This document shows positions 43,565 to 51,342 of a stretch of 64,000 bases of DNA, in pieces. The stretch's first letter is position 1. Every line of letters begins with the position of its first letter. The notes below the pieces were generated by a model. The model had not been told where the DNA came from and searched no databases. It saw nothing but the letters and a program-made list of their open reading frames with translations. The position numbers and the translations under genes are program-made. Source of the DNA: JAZKBN01 sp040388605 (GTDB lineage: Bacteria > Bacteroidota > Bacteroidia > Cytophagales > Flexibacteraceae); assembly GCA_040388605.1 (NCBI GenBank), contig JAZKBN010000005.1, positions 1 to 64,000 on the forward strand, written 5' to 3'.

Positions 43565-43828
43565 TTACGTCTGTTCGTATAGCTCGTGGAAAACGTCTGC
43601 CGGGCATGAGTAGAACTTACCGTTAGCCTTTCGTATAATGTAGTGCCCCCTGGGCAAGCCTACTAAACCTTTCGGAGTTATAATGCTCGGGTGTAGAGGG
43701 TGGCTGTGGTCTATTGTTTCAGCGTAACCGGCACCAATATCCTCAAACCATAACCGCAGGAAGCGCAGGTAGCCTGAATACAGGAAGGCCTCAACGGTTA
43801 TGGTCCGTTTTTTTCTGAATTGAGGCAT
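43565..43828 (-). CDS. Small phage protein ('MPQFRKKPVV' family), copy 2
   Basis: 87 residues from the ATG giving 'MPQFRKKRTITVEAFLYSGY', chosen by analogy with the neighbouring copy. 'LVGLPRGHYIIRKANGKFYS' and 'CPADVFHELYEQT' match. The first 38 nt overlap the HNH gene. Tandem duplication with divergence is evident. Confidence 0.7.
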   Translation of the reverse strand: MPQFRKKRTITVEAFLYSGYLRFLRLWFEDIGAGYAETIDHSHPLHPSIITPKGLVGLPRGHYIIRKANGKFYSCPADVFHELYEQT

Positions 43829-44162
43829 AGTTTGGTTTGGGGTACCTGTTATAGTATGATGAAAACGGAAGGAAGTACTGATACCTTTTCCAATCACGGC
43901 CGTACTTGCGGTTGCTCACGTGCTGGTGAATGTCATGGCCTAGGTGGCATTTCTGACAAAGTGCGGCCAGGTTGCTGAACTTGTTATTGTCCTTATCCCT
44001 GTCTATGTGTGCAACTGTCAGTACTACATTGCTTTTAGTAACAGGGTGCGGTTTATGGTTTTCTGCTCCGCACCATTCGCATTTACCGTCTGCCCTGGTA
44101 AAGCGAATTAAACGGCTTATAAGGGGCCATTTCGGGTGATAATCATTGCGGTTTATTGGCAT
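43791..44162 (-). CDS. HNH endonuclease
   Basis: 123 residues. 'GKCEWCGAENH' and 'LAALCQKCHLGHDIHQHV' supply the zinc CxxC pairs, and 'VLTVAHIDRDKDNNKFSN' supplies the catalytic His region of the HNH fold. Phage HNH proteins often lie next to a terminase and assist packaging; here no terminase is nearby. It may act in DNA processing or be a selfish nuclease. Confidence 0.85.
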   Translation of the reverse strand: MPINRNDYHPKWPLISRLIRFTRADGKCEWCGAENHKPHPVTKSNVVLTVAHIDRDKDNNKFSNLAALCQKCHLGHDIHQHVSNRKYGRDWKRYQYFLPFSSYYNRYPKPNYASIQKKTDHNR

Positions 44163-44165
44163 GGC

Positions 44166-44399
44166 TCAGTTAACCTGGTAATTGCCGCAGACTGTTTTGG
44201 TATGCCTGCCTTCACGGAACAGCTTAACACAGCCGTTTTCTTGTTGAATGGCACTGTCGCAACAATACCATCGGCTTTGGATGCCTTCAGTATAGCTTAC
44301 CTGTACCGGGTGTTTTTCGCAGTCAGATACATAGCTGCAGCCTGAGCAGGCAAACAGAATACATAGTGTGATTTGAAACAGCAGGTTTTTAGGTTTCAT
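44166..44399 (-). CDS. Small cysteine-rich lipoprotein
   Basis: 77 residues from the second Met ('MKPKNLLFQITLCILFACSG'), with lipobox 'ACSGC'. Five more cysteines follow in the short mature part ('DCEKHP', 'YCCDSAI', 'NGCVK', 'VCGN'). An exported lipoprotein expressed with early genes could act in superinfection exclusion (inference). The upstream gene overlaps it by 4 nt. Confidence 0.65.
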   Translation of the reverse strand: MKPKNLLFQITLCILFACSGCSYVSDCEKHPVQVSYTEGIQSRWYCCDSAIQQENGCVKLFREGRHTKTVCGNYQVN

Positions 44400-44581
44400 T
44401 TCAGTTTTTGGGTTTGAATTATTGTGCATTTTTCGAAAGTGGTTACGGTGGCCAGTTTTGATTCAAGGTTTGCAATCTGCCTGAGCAGGTATGCGCGTGC
44501 ATCACTTTTGGCAGGGTAATGCCTGAGCTCTGCCTGGTAATACTCCAGCTGACTGATTATAAAAGCTTCATCGTTAAGCAT
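44396..44581 (-). CDS. Small helical protein
   Basis: 61 residues, almost entirely helical: 'EAFIISQLEYYQAELRHYPA' and 'ARAYLLRQIANLESKLATVT'. It overlaps the next lipoprotein start (ATGA). Unknown. Confidence 0.5.
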   Translation of the reverse strand: MLNDEAFIISQLEYYQAELRHYPAKSDARAYLLRQIANLESKLATVTTFEKCTIIQTQKLK

Positions 44582-44593
44582 GGAGTGAACCCT

Positions 44594-45058
44594 TTAAACT
44601 CTCGGGAAGAAAAAGGCCTCAATCAGCCTGGTAATACGCAAGTCTTCTGCACTGTCGTCCAGGTAGGTTTCTTCGTAGTCAAACAGCACTCTCGACTTTT
44701 CAAAGTTGTCAAACTCAGGATGTGACTGAACAAAGATTTTTTGCCATTCCGGAGGTAGGTTTTTTAGAAGGGCATCTTTCAGAGCACAGGCCCTTTCATG
44801 CTTGTATTTCCTGATTAGCCCGTTTTCAATAGGTGATTTTTGAACCATCATAATTAGCTGCTCACCTGATAATACCGGGTAATAAATAGGGTTTTCAAAT
44901 TTTCTGATTGCATCCTTAGCTAGATGCGGTTCCGGGTCAACAGGTGGAACTAACGAGCCGGAAGTGATTTGAACGCAATTGCGTGTTATTTCTGCCCCAT
45001 CGGGTAGCAGGGTATAAATGGTGTTTTCGTCTGTGACAAACGTTTTGATGCAAGGCAT
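44594..45058 (-). CDS. Unknown soluble protein
   Basis: 154 residues, acidic C-terminus ('LFDYEETYLDDSAEDLRITR'), with a helical middle 'ERACALKDALLKNLPPEWQK'. It is followed 12 nt later by the small helical gene. No family recognised. Confidence 0.5.
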   Translation of the reverse strand: MPCIKTFVTDENTIYTLLPDGAEITRNCVQITSGSLVPPVDPEPHLAKDAIRKFENPIYYPVLSGEQLIMMVQKSPIENGLIRKYKHERACALKDALLKNLPPEWQKIFVQSHPEFDNFEKSRVLFDYEETYLDDSAEDLRITRLIEAFFFPRV

Positions 45059-45107
45059 TGGATTACAATTGTTTTAATTTGTGATTCGTTTATTACTTCT
45101 CCTGCAG

Positions 45108-45536
45108 TTATTTCTCCAGCTTGCCCATTACTCCCCGGGTAACCCTGTCTCGCACGCGGGCCTCCAAACACTTAAGCGCTTTCTTTAAGTAAAAAATGCA
45201 CATCTCATTATCTGTAGAAGGGAATTCAGAATTCAGCTTTTTAGTTCTGTCAATCAAAACAAGTAGTAGCTGCTCCGAAATGATTCCTGGAACAAATCCT
45301 TCACCTTTCTTTCGCTTGTATATAAAATTGATTGCCTGTGCCTCCTGCAGGTATTTATAGGAATCCCCTTCAAAGCCCGAAGTTTCAAGCATGTGGTATA
45401 CGTGAGCGCCTGCATATTCGCCGTCTAATTGGGAGAAAAATACTGAAGCATTTTTATTCGGGTAAACCGTTTCTTCCAGGGGCAATATTGGGAAGTGCTT
45501 ACCTTCAAGTGTCGGGTTGTTGTTCTCGTCTTGCAT
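45108..45536 (-). CDS. Unknown soluble protein with conserved-looking C-terminal helix
   Basis: 142 residues from the Met at 45536; a start at 45596 would add 20 residues and overlap the upstream gene by 47 nt. The end 'IFYLKKALKCLEARVRDRVT' followed by 'RGVMGKLEK' has the look of a short phage protein motif (A..CLE.R..DR..RGV.G). Function unknown. Confidence 0.5.
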   Translation of the reverse strand: MQDENNNPTLEGKHFPILPLEETVYPNKNASVFFSQLDGEYAGAHVYHMLETSGFEGDSYKYLQEAQAINFIYKRKKGEGFVPGIISEQLLLVLIDRTKKLNSEFPSTDNEMCIFYLKKALKCLEARVRDRVTRGVMGKLEK

Positions 45537-45549
45537 TGGTTTGGGAGGT

Positions 45550-45846
45550 TTAGGTACCGGGTTGAGTTTGCTTGCTCCAATCTTCTTTAAAGTCAATCAT
45601 GATTTGGAGCTCATAATTGAGGCCGTTTGAGAGCGAGGCCTGCGCTCTTTGTAGTGATTCAATGGCTGAATTGTAGGTATGGCACAATACCAGCTTATTG
45701 CCTTTGTGCATATAACCGCCGTCAAGTACCAGGGCCTGTTCACGTTGCAGGGTTTCAATTATAGCCTGCAATTGCTTTTGCTGTTGCTCTGCCTGCAACA
45801 GGCGCTGCCGTTGCCAAAATTCTAAGGCTGAAAGGGATTCGTTCAT
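45550..45846 (-). CDS. Coiled-coil protein downstream of the primase
   Basis: 98 residues from the ATG at 45844-45846, which overlaps the primase stop (ATGA) and is preceded by a good ribosome-binding site (GGGAGGA). The N-terminal half is a Gln-rich coiled coil ('RLLQAEQQQKQLQAIIETLQ'). Unknown accessory of the replication operon. Confidence 0.55.
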   Translation of the reverse strand: MNESLSALEFWQRQRLLQAEQQQKQLQAIIETLQREQALVLDGGYMHKGNKLVLCHTYNSAIESLQRAQASLSNGLNYELQIMIDFKEDWSKQTQPGT

Positions 45847-48146
45847 ATCTGATCCTCCCAATCTTCCCGTTTGAACTCGTAGACTTTGCCGGTTTTACCC
45901 TCCCAGGTTACAGTGCGCTTGGATTCAATGATAACTTCACCTGTTTCCTCGTCTACCTGTTCTTCTGAGAAAGTAATAGTTGGCATGCTGAACCACTGTG
46001 ATTTATGGCTTGGTTGTAAATTGAAATCATTCTTGAGTGACTTTTCAACATCATACCCTGAGAACTTTGAGTTGCGTTCAGGAAACAATGCTTCATAAAG
46101 CCTTCGTGCATCGATACGGAGTACAGGTTTTTCATGGTCTATAAAGTATTGCCGTACATAATCCCGCATCATGGCCACAAGTTGCGATACGCTATTTGCC
46201 TGCACCCTTTTAAGTGCTTTAGTAATTACAACTTCATCTGAAATACCGAACCGGCTCTCCCTGGAGTAATGCACCAGCTCCCTGTTCTTCAAATAATGAA
46301 GGAAGGCGGGTATCTCCTCTTTCAGGCGATCTAACAGCTCGTTATCTTTTTTAGCCAGCTTACCAACCTCCAGCACAAACCACCTGTTTTCTTTAGAATC
46401 AATATCGGCGAAATCGAAAATATGATTCGTGGTCATTACCAGCTTCACATGGTTTACCACCTGCCTGGCCGAACTGTTCTTTTCATTCAGCATGGCATAG
46501 GGATTAGTAACCATGCTTTTTATTGCTTCAATGGCCAGCTGATTATCTACCTTACTTTCATCTACGGCCACCAGGCATTTTGTTACATAGCCGTTGAATT
46601 GGCTCAGGAAATCGGCATTGCCTACAATGCTCATATTCTGCCCGAATATATCGCGCAGCCAATTTGTAAAAGTTGATTTGCCGGTTTCACGCTCCTTAGA
46701 TACCAGGGAAAGAATACGCTGTTTTTGTTTGGGTTTGGTATAATACATCTGTATCATATCAAGCCCCACATCAAGCTTGGAATCGCCTCCATTATGGAAA
46801 ATATGACTCAGGAATTCATGTGTGTATGGCCATTCACCTTCGGCAGGCTCATGCTCAAGCGGGTAAGAAAGGTTTAAGTGCTTGTAATGCTCCTTTACCA
46901 CTATTTCCCGTTTGTAATTGATAAAATCGGGTTCATTTGAATAGCTGTCAAAAACCGGGATTTGAAGCATCAGGCCGTTAGGGTCTTTTTGGCCTTTCCG
47001 CTTGAAATCATCTATTATAATGGAGGGGGCCCGCTGCTCTCTTACGAGCTCGGGGAATCCTTTGGAATTGGATATGTAAATTTCCTTCAGGTACTTATTG
47101 CCAACCAGTACATAAGGTGCTGTAACGCCGCTTTGGTAGCATTCCAGCTTGTCTGTTTCTTCGTTCAGCCGGTACCAGTCGCCGCCGAATTGGAATGGAT
47201 CGCTGTCCAGCTTATCGGAATGATGTTCAAAAAAGCGCTCTGCCGAGTCTATATAAAAGTATTCCTTAATTGAGGCAATTGTCCTTAATTCGCTTATCAG
47301 GTCGAAAATGTTAAAATACTTCTGATTCCCTGAGGCAATTACGAGCTGAGGACAATTCAACTCAAATGCAATTTCATCAGCCTTATCCCGGGAATTAATA
47401 AATAAATCATCAAGGCCTTTAGGGCCTTCATCCTTCAGGTGCGCATAATAATAATTCAGGCCCTTGTGCTGAGGGTTTGCCAACCTGAATGTTTTTACTG
47501 CCTTTGAAAAGGACAGAACTGTTTTCCCGAAGTTCAGCGGCCTGGTCATAAGGTCAGCTGTAGGCTTGTCTGAAATTTGCCTGCAATCGCCGTCGTGCAG
47601 GAATACAAGGTTTTTTACGTGACAGGTCGAAATAATTTGCTGAGCAAGCGGGTGCAGCGTATTTGAATTTGCTTCCCTGAACCCCCAAATGCCGTTTATG
47701 CCAACCGCATAAACCTTATTCAGGCACCCGCTCAGGGCCTTTAACGCGCCCTCCACAAGAATTAACGTTTCAATTTCCCGGCGCTCGGCAATTGCATCTA
47801 TTAAAACCGGAGATAAAAAAGGTTGCGCCGCTACTCCTGTAGGGTTTTTGTACTTAGGTTGGCCCGGTTTTGGGTTTTGAATACGTTGGTTATAGTAAGC
47901 AACCTTAATTTCTTTCGTCCTACCGGTATAGCTGTCTTCTTTGAGCGTGTTATGGCTCATGGCAACATATTCACCTGAGCGCTTATATGTTTCCAGGTAA
48001 AGTATGAGCATATTATCGCCCCTGCTGCCATCAGCTGAGAGCAGCTGCTGCTCTGTCGGCTCTGCATCGCCGGGCATATAAACCTGTATGCTGTTCTGCC
48101 CGGGTGTAAGGCCTAATTCCGTGGCTCGGTTTACTGCATAGCTCAT
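45843..48146 (-). CDS. Primase-helicase (TOPRIM-like plus D5/SF3-type helicase)
   Basis: 767 residues. A TOPRIM-like region is near 120-200 ('IETLILVEGALKALSGCLN', 'NLVFLHDGDCRQI'). The helicase has Walker A 'VSKERETGKSTFTNWL' (about 480-492), 'KCLVAVDESKV' as Walker B and sensor 'HVKLVMTTNHIFDFADID', and 'NRWFVLEVGK'. This fits the DUF5906/D5 superfamily III helicases of Bacteroidota phages and plasmids. It would prime and unwind the element's DNA. It is translationally coupled to both neighbours by 4-nt overlaps. Confidence 0.85.
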   Translation of the reverse strand: MSYAVNRATELGLTPGQNSIQVYMPGDAEPTEQQLLSADGSRGDNMLILYLETYKRSGEYVAMSHNTLKEDSYTGRTKEIKVAYYNQRIQNPKPGQPKYKNPTGVAAQPFLSPVLIDAIAERREIETLILVEGALKALSGCLNKVYAVGINGIWGFREANSNTLHPLAQQIISTCHVKNLVFLHDGDCRQISDKPTADLMTRPLNFGKTVLSFSKAVKTFRLANPQHKGLNYYYAHLKDEGPKGLDDLFINSRDKADEIAFELNCPQLVIASGNQKYFNIFDLISELRTIASIKEYFYIDSAERFFEHHSDKLDSDPFQFGGDWYRLNEETDKLECYQSGVTAPYVLVGNKYLKEIYISNSKGFPELVREQRAPSIIIDDFKRKGQKDPNGLMLQIPVFDSYSNEPDFINYKREIVVKEHYKHLNLSYPLEHEPAEGEWPYTHEFLSHIFHNGGDSKLDVGLDMIQMYYTKPKQKQRILSLVSKERETGKSTFTNWLRDIFGQNMSIVGNADFLSQFNGYVTKCLVAVDESKVDNQLAIEAIKSMVTNPYAMLNEKNSSARQVVNHVKLVMTTNHIFDFADIDSKENRWFVLEVGKLAKKDNELLDRLKEEIPAFLHYLKNRELVHYSRESRFGISDEVVITKALKRVQANSVSQLVAMMRDYVRQYFIDHEKPVLRIDARRLYEALFPERNSKFSGYDVEKSLKNDFNLQPSHKSQWFSMPTITFSEEQVDEETGEVIIESKRTVTWEGKTGKVYEFKREDWEDQI

Positions 48147-48376
48147 AATTCTGTGTCGGTGTCTTGTTTGTTCAAAATATCTGTTCTTAACAGGTAGTTT
48201 CGCATAGAGCTGTCCGGCCCGAATGCGGCTATATCTTCTTTTATATAGTCAAGCTGTTTTTGCTTGCCTTTTATTTCTATCTGCATAAAATACAGGTCTG
48301 CGATCATTGCACTCATATCGGTCTTTAGTTTCCCGATTTCGCGCTCAAGGTCGTTGGCTCTTTCACCGGTGGTCAT
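48143..48376 (-). CDS. Small coiled-coil protein
   Basis: 77 residues, helical coiled coil ('ERANDLEREIGKLKTDMSAM', 'IEIKGKQKQLDYIKEDIAAF'). Coupled by 4-nt overlaps to the ASCH-domain gene upstream and the primase downstream. Unknown. Confidence 0.55.
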   Translation of the reverse strand: MTTGERANDLEREIGKLKTDMSAMIADLYFMQIEIKGKQKQLDYIKEDIAAFGPDSSMRNYLLRTDILNKQDTDTEL

Positions 48377-49065
48377 ATTAGCATTTGAAGTTTACTGATC
48401 TTCAATACCAGGTCTTCTATGGTTAATTGCGGCACATTCACAGCTTCTTCTGTTGTTTTGAGCCTGCTTACACAGCTGTAGAATGTTTTGCTAAAATTCC
48501 CGGCCTTCAGCTCTGTATCAGTTGCATTGCGGGAAAAGATTAGTTTGCAGTTATACCGGTCTGTGGTGTATATGTCCTTTTCATAATCGCCAAAGACTTT
48601 GTGTATTAATGAATGCTGAAAAAGACCGCCTGAATCATAGATATAATGAACAATAAGCGGAACGCTTACTGTTTGATCACTCACTTTGCAGTACTGCAGC
48701 AGCTGGCCACGAAGCGTTTTACCGGCATTGGCCTTTCCATAATTTTTGCTGAACCAATCATTCATTTCTGCCTGGCTCCCGAATCCTTCAGCTTCATGCA
48801 AGGGTACCAGGATGGTAAGCTTACTTTGCGGCTGAAAATGAAGCGCTTTTCCGTTTTCGTCAAAGCTCAGTTCAATGTCATGAGCGCTGTTCAGGAATAA
48901 GTTGCAGAATACTTGTGGGCCAGGTTTCCTGAACCTGTTGCCGGAAACAGCCTGCACCACTTGTCCGGGTCGGTATTTGCGTTTCCCGAACCTGATGGTG
49001 GTGCACTTCCTGCCTTCAAGCGTGGCCACCTTGTTTTTTTCTTCGAATGAAAGGCGCATATTCAA
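48373..49065 (-). CDS. ASCH/PUA-like domain protein
   Basis: 230 residues. The N-terminal 125 fit an ASCH (PUA-like) domain: 'EGRKCTTIRFGKRKYRPGQV', then 'LVPLHEAEGFGSQAEMNDWF', the usual 'E.EGF.S..E...WF' helix. The C-terminal 100 residues are unassigned ('SGGLFQHSLIHKVFGDYEKD'). ASCH proteins bind RNA or modified nucleotides. In the replication operon, an RNA- or nucleotide-related role is likely but unproven. Confidence 0.65.
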   Translation of the reverse strand: MNMRLSFEEKNKVATLEGRKCTTIRFGKRKYRPGQVVQAVSGNRFRKPGPQVFCNLFLNSAHDIELSFDENGKALHFQPQSKLTILVPLHEAEGFGSQAEMNDWFSKNYGKANAGKTLRGQLLQYCKVSDQTVSVPLIVHYIYDSGGLFQHSLIHKVFGDYEKDIYTTDRYNCKLIFSRNATDTELKAGNFSKTFYSCVSRLKTTEEAVNVPQLTIEDLVLKISKLQMLI

Positions 49066-49379
49066 TTAATTAATGGGTGTTGTTCTTTAAGCCTGGTTAG
49101 CTCGTTAGTTTCATTGACAGTGATACACAGGCGAGCCTCTCGATTCAGCAATTCTTCCCAGGATTCGTAAACAGAGCATAGCAAATCAGCGAAATATCCA
49201 TGGCCTTGGGTACGCTCAGTATAGCTGCCTGTTCTGCTGAAAAGCATTTTTACTTCGGCAGGTCCGCAAACCAGTGCAATCCTATTTTCACTCCAGTCTC
49301 CATAGAATTTAATGAGTCGGTTTACCTGCTCTTTACTGCTTACCAGGGCATATTGAACCTTATAGAACAAGGAATCCAT
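49062..49379 (-). CDS. Small unknown protein of the replication operon
   Basis: 105 residues, soluble: 'FYKVQYALVSSKEQVNRLIK', 'RIALVCGPAEVKMLFSRTG'. 4-nt overlap with the ASCH gene and 4-nt spacing from the upstream gene. No family recognised. Confidence 0.5.
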   Translation of the reverse strand: MDSLFYKVQYALVSSKEQVNRLIKFYGDWSENRIALVCGPAEVKMLFSRTGSYTERTQGHGYFADLLCSVYESWEELLNREARLCITVNETNELTRLKEQHPLIN

Positions 49380-49383
49380 AACT

Positions 49384-49815
49384 CTATATTGCAGTGGTGT
49401 TTGTAATTGCTTTTCCTTGCATAATTTGCTTACATAGCCTGCAATAGCTTTGCAGGCGCGCTATTAAACTCTTTGGGCGCAGCAATGCATCTATTGCATT
49501 GGTGTTTTCTTCTAAATCTGCTGTCAGGTGTTTAATAGCAAGCATTTGGTTTTGAAGCTGTAGTATTTTTTTGCGGCAAGTTTCCAGCTCGTCCTTCAGA
49601 TCCTGATTTTTAGCATAGTATTCCTCCCATTCCTGTACCGGTTGAACAGGTTTTTTCCGGAAAACATCTTTTTCACCCGGTTTCCCGGCTTCGCTAAAAG
49701 AAACAGTACGAATACCCCCTTTTTTTATTCTGACATGCTTTGGAGAGATAACTGCTGTTAAGGGAACCGGCTCGTAAACAAGCCCTTGATTGGTTATAAA
49801 TGAGATTATTTCCAT
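49384..49815 (-). CDS. Unknown coiled-coil protein, first gene of the replication operon
   Basis: 143 residues. A small N-terminal beta region ('IISFITNQGLVYEPVPLTAV', 'ISPKHVRIKKGGIRTVSFSE') precedes a coiled coil ('LKDELETCRKKILQLQNQML'). The C-terminal 40 residues are basic. It begins a chain of tightly coupled genes that includes the primase. Unknown. Confidence 0.5.
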   Translation of the reverse strand: MEIISFITNQGLVYEPVPLTAVISPKHVRIKKGGIRTVSFSEAGKPGEKDVFRKKPVQPVQEWEEYYAKNQDLKDELETCRKKILQLQNQMLAIKHLTADLEENTNAIDALLRPKSLIARLQSYCRLCKQIMQGKAITNTTAI

Positions 49816-49843
49816 AGTGTATTAAGGGGTGCCTTAACAAGAG

Positions 49844-49870
49844 GTTAATGCGCTGTTAATGATAGGTTAA
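49844..49870. promoter_or_regulatory. Three GTTAA boxes with 11-bp period before the replication operon
   Basis: GTTAA at 49844-49848, 49855-49859 and 49866-49870, about 30-55 bp upstream of the 49815 start. One helical turn between copies suggests a protein bound on one face of the DNA. The motif is short, so chance is possible. Confidence 0.35.
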
Positions 49871-49958
49871 CTCTATTTTTAGAAACAAAAGTTCATCTAT
49901 GTTTACAGCATTAGTGGAGAAGAATGACAGGATTGAAGGAATTTCGGCAGGTTCAGTT

Positions 49959-50270
49959 CTATCTTCTCAGAGCCCTGATTTCTTCGCTCAGGTTGTCCTG
50001 GCTAATGCCTGAGCCTGATTTGCGCTGCATAAGGCTTTGAACCGAAACAAGCACTTTGCCTTGTTTCAAACCCTGGCGTTTTATTTCCAGTTCGCCTCTT
50101 TTAATAAGGCGGTCAATTGTTGCCGGGCTTAGGTCAAGAAAGTCTGCAGCTTGGCTTCGAGTAAGAAACTGAGGCATTCCGGGGCTCTGCAACAGTAGCT
50201 GTTGCTTTAAAGCTTCCACTTCAGCTTTTAGCATATTAAACTCTGTCATGGTTGGAACCTGGAAGCTCAT
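49959..50270 (-). CDS. Excisionase-like helix-turn-helix protein
   Basis: 103 residues. A short N-terminal coiled coil is followed by a MerR/HTH_17-type DNA-binding domain: 'FLTRSQAADFLDLSPATIDR' and 'LIKRGELEIKRQGLKQGKVL'. Such small proteins in Bacteroidota mobile elements act as excisionases or regulators. It lies at the start of the leftward early region, divergent from the 50539 gene. Confidence 0.75.
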   Translation of the reverse strand: MSFQVPTMTEFNMLKAEVEALKQQLLLQSPGMPQFLTRSQAADFLDLSPATIDRLIKRGELEIKRQGLKQGKVLVSVQSLMQRKSGSGISQDNLSEEIRALRR

Positions 50271-50319
50271 AAGCGGGTAACTGAATTATATGTTTGCGGC
50301 ATTTATGCCGGTTTATGTC

Positions 50320-50567
50320 ATTGGCCAAGGTGCTGCAAACACCTTGGCCGGAAGAACCAGGGGTTTAGCTCCCTGTTCAACGCCTGGCTGTCGTAAACAG
50401 CCATCATTCCTATGGAGAATCCAGACGATTCAAACACAGGCTAAGAAATTGGCCAAGGCGGTACAAACACCTTGGCCGGAAGAACCAGGGGCTTAGTCCC
50501 TGTTCAACGCCTGGCTGTCGTAAACAGCCATCATTCCTATGGAGAATTCAGACGATTCAAACACAGG
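50320..50567 (+). repeat. Tandem ~120-bp duplication of a hairpin-rich leader with start codon
   Basis: Copy 1 (50320-50440) and copy 2 (50448-50567) differ at only about six positions. Each contains a GGCCAAGG...CCTTGGCC stem-loop, a GGG/CCC mini-hairpin, a GGCTGT...ACAGCC hairpin, and then an ATG reading MEN.DDSNTG. In copy 1 the frame ends after ten codons (50412-50444); in copy 2 it continues into the 50539-50907 gene. The duplicated unit is therefore leader plus start codon. A structured RNA control element is likely. Confidence 0.75.
50412..50444 (+). CDS. Ten-codon leader-peptide frame in repeat copy 1
   Basis: MENPDDSNTG followed by TAA. It is a relic of the duplication of the 5' end of the downstream gene, or a functional upstream peptide. 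It has the same upstream hairpins as the real gene, so it may well be translated. Confidence 0.35.
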   Translation: MENPDDSNTG

Positions 50568-50907
50568 TAAACCAAACTTCTTCAGAAATGCCGTGAAGAA
50601 ATTGGAGCAGGAAAGGATGAAAAATCCCTTCAATCCAAAGACTGAACAAACGGTTCAGCCGGTTATTCAAAGCAAGGCCGCTTTGAATAATAACAATCAA
50701 CAAGCTGCAATGCGCATTATAGCGGATCATGCTGTTGAAGCCGGTGCCAATCTTTCAGCTCATTTCCGGAAGAAAAAGGAAGTTGAGCCGATTGATAGGG
50801 CAATTAGCGGCGGGGTAGTTGCAGGTTTTGCTATTACGCTTGCATATCTTCATTTCACTGATCATAAGCAGACCAGGAAGCGAAAGAGGCGTAAGAAGTC
50901 ATATTAA
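50539..50907 (+). CDS. Small protein with C-terminal membrane helix and basic tail
   Basis: 122 residues. A charged N-terminal region ('FFRNAVKKLEQERMKNPFNP') and an Asn/Gln-rich middle precede one glycine-containing membrane helix ('ISGGVVAGFAITLAYLHFTD') and a strongly basic end ('KRKRRKKS'). The membrane helix and basic tail resemble several proteins of the virion block, but the gene is alone on the plus strand behind the duplicated leader. Possibly a virion membrane protein or a regulator of lysis or exclusion. Unknown family. Confidence 0.55.
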   Translation: MENSDDSNTGKPNFFRNAVKKLEQERMKNPFNPKTEQTVQPVIQSKAALNNNNQQAAMRIIADHAVEAGANLSAHFRKKKEVEPIDRAISGGVVAGFAITLAYLHFTDHKQTRKRKRRKKSY

Positions 50908-50918
50908 GTAGCCTCCTG

Positions 50919-50949
50919 TAAACCCGTTGCCGCCTCGGTAGCGGGTTTA
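50919..50949. terminator. Long hairpin between convergent genes
   Basis: TAAACCCG (50919-50926) pairs with CGGGTTTA (50942-50949). The inner TTGCCG/CGGTAG can also pair, giving up to 14 bp around a 3-nt loop. It serves the 50539 gene and the Cro-like gene. Confidence 0.7.
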
Positions 50950-51207
50950 TTAAACACTTACAGCTGTTTTATAGGTGATTCCCACTTCATAAATGGCTTT
51001 TGAAACCACGCGATTACCTTTTACACGTCCGTGCCTTACGTTTTCAATGGTGGTTTTACTTACCTGAACCCCTTTCTGCCTGAGCAGGACTTCCACCTTT
51101 TCAATGTAAGCGCCGGGTTTATTGGGTATCAGCCTGTCTACTTTACCGACAGTTGCCTCCCAGTAATCCTTGTTTGATAGGGTCTCTAAATCTTTGGCCT
51201 GCTTCAT
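50950..51207 (-). CDS. Small Cro-like DNA-binding protein
   Basis: 85 residues. The C-terminal half, 'YIEKVEVLLRQKGVQVSKTT' then 'IENVRHGRVKGNRVVSKAIY', reads as a helix-turn-helix. It is divergent from the S24-like repressor with three repeated boxes between them, the position of cro in lambda-like switches. Role inferred from layout. Confidence 0.6.
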   Translation of the reverse strand: MKQAKDLETLSNKDYWEATVGKVDRLIPNKPGAYIEKVEVLLRQKGVQVSKTTIENVRHGRVKGNRVVSKAIYEVGITYKTAVSV

Positions 51208-51274
51208 AGGGGTAAATACGTGTTACTGTTAATAGCCGTATAATTGTAATCCTGTAATTCTATGAGGCAAACAT

Positions 51275-51334
51275 AAGTACAAACAATACTTAAAACAAGT
51301 ACAATATAGACTTTATTTAAAAATATAAGTACAA
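51275..51334. promoter_or_regulatory. Three operator-like boxes AAGTACAA in the switch region
   Basis: AAGTACAA at 51275-51282, 51297-51304 and 51327-51334, between the Cro-like gene (start 51207) and the repressor (start 51343). The last box lies 8 nt before the repressor start codon, so repressor binding there could autoregulate. Three sites between divergent regulators resemble an O1-O2-O3 operator. Confidence 0.6.
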
Positions 51335-51342
51335 ATTATACT

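Noticed and set aside
43791..44162. HNH gene as marker of a neighbouring terminase
   Set aside because: No terminase-like protein is encoded on either side; neighbours are small orphan proteins.
50290..50496. 68-codon frame crossing both leader repeats
   Set aside because: It crosses several hairpins and ends in the second repeat; better explained as leader RNA.
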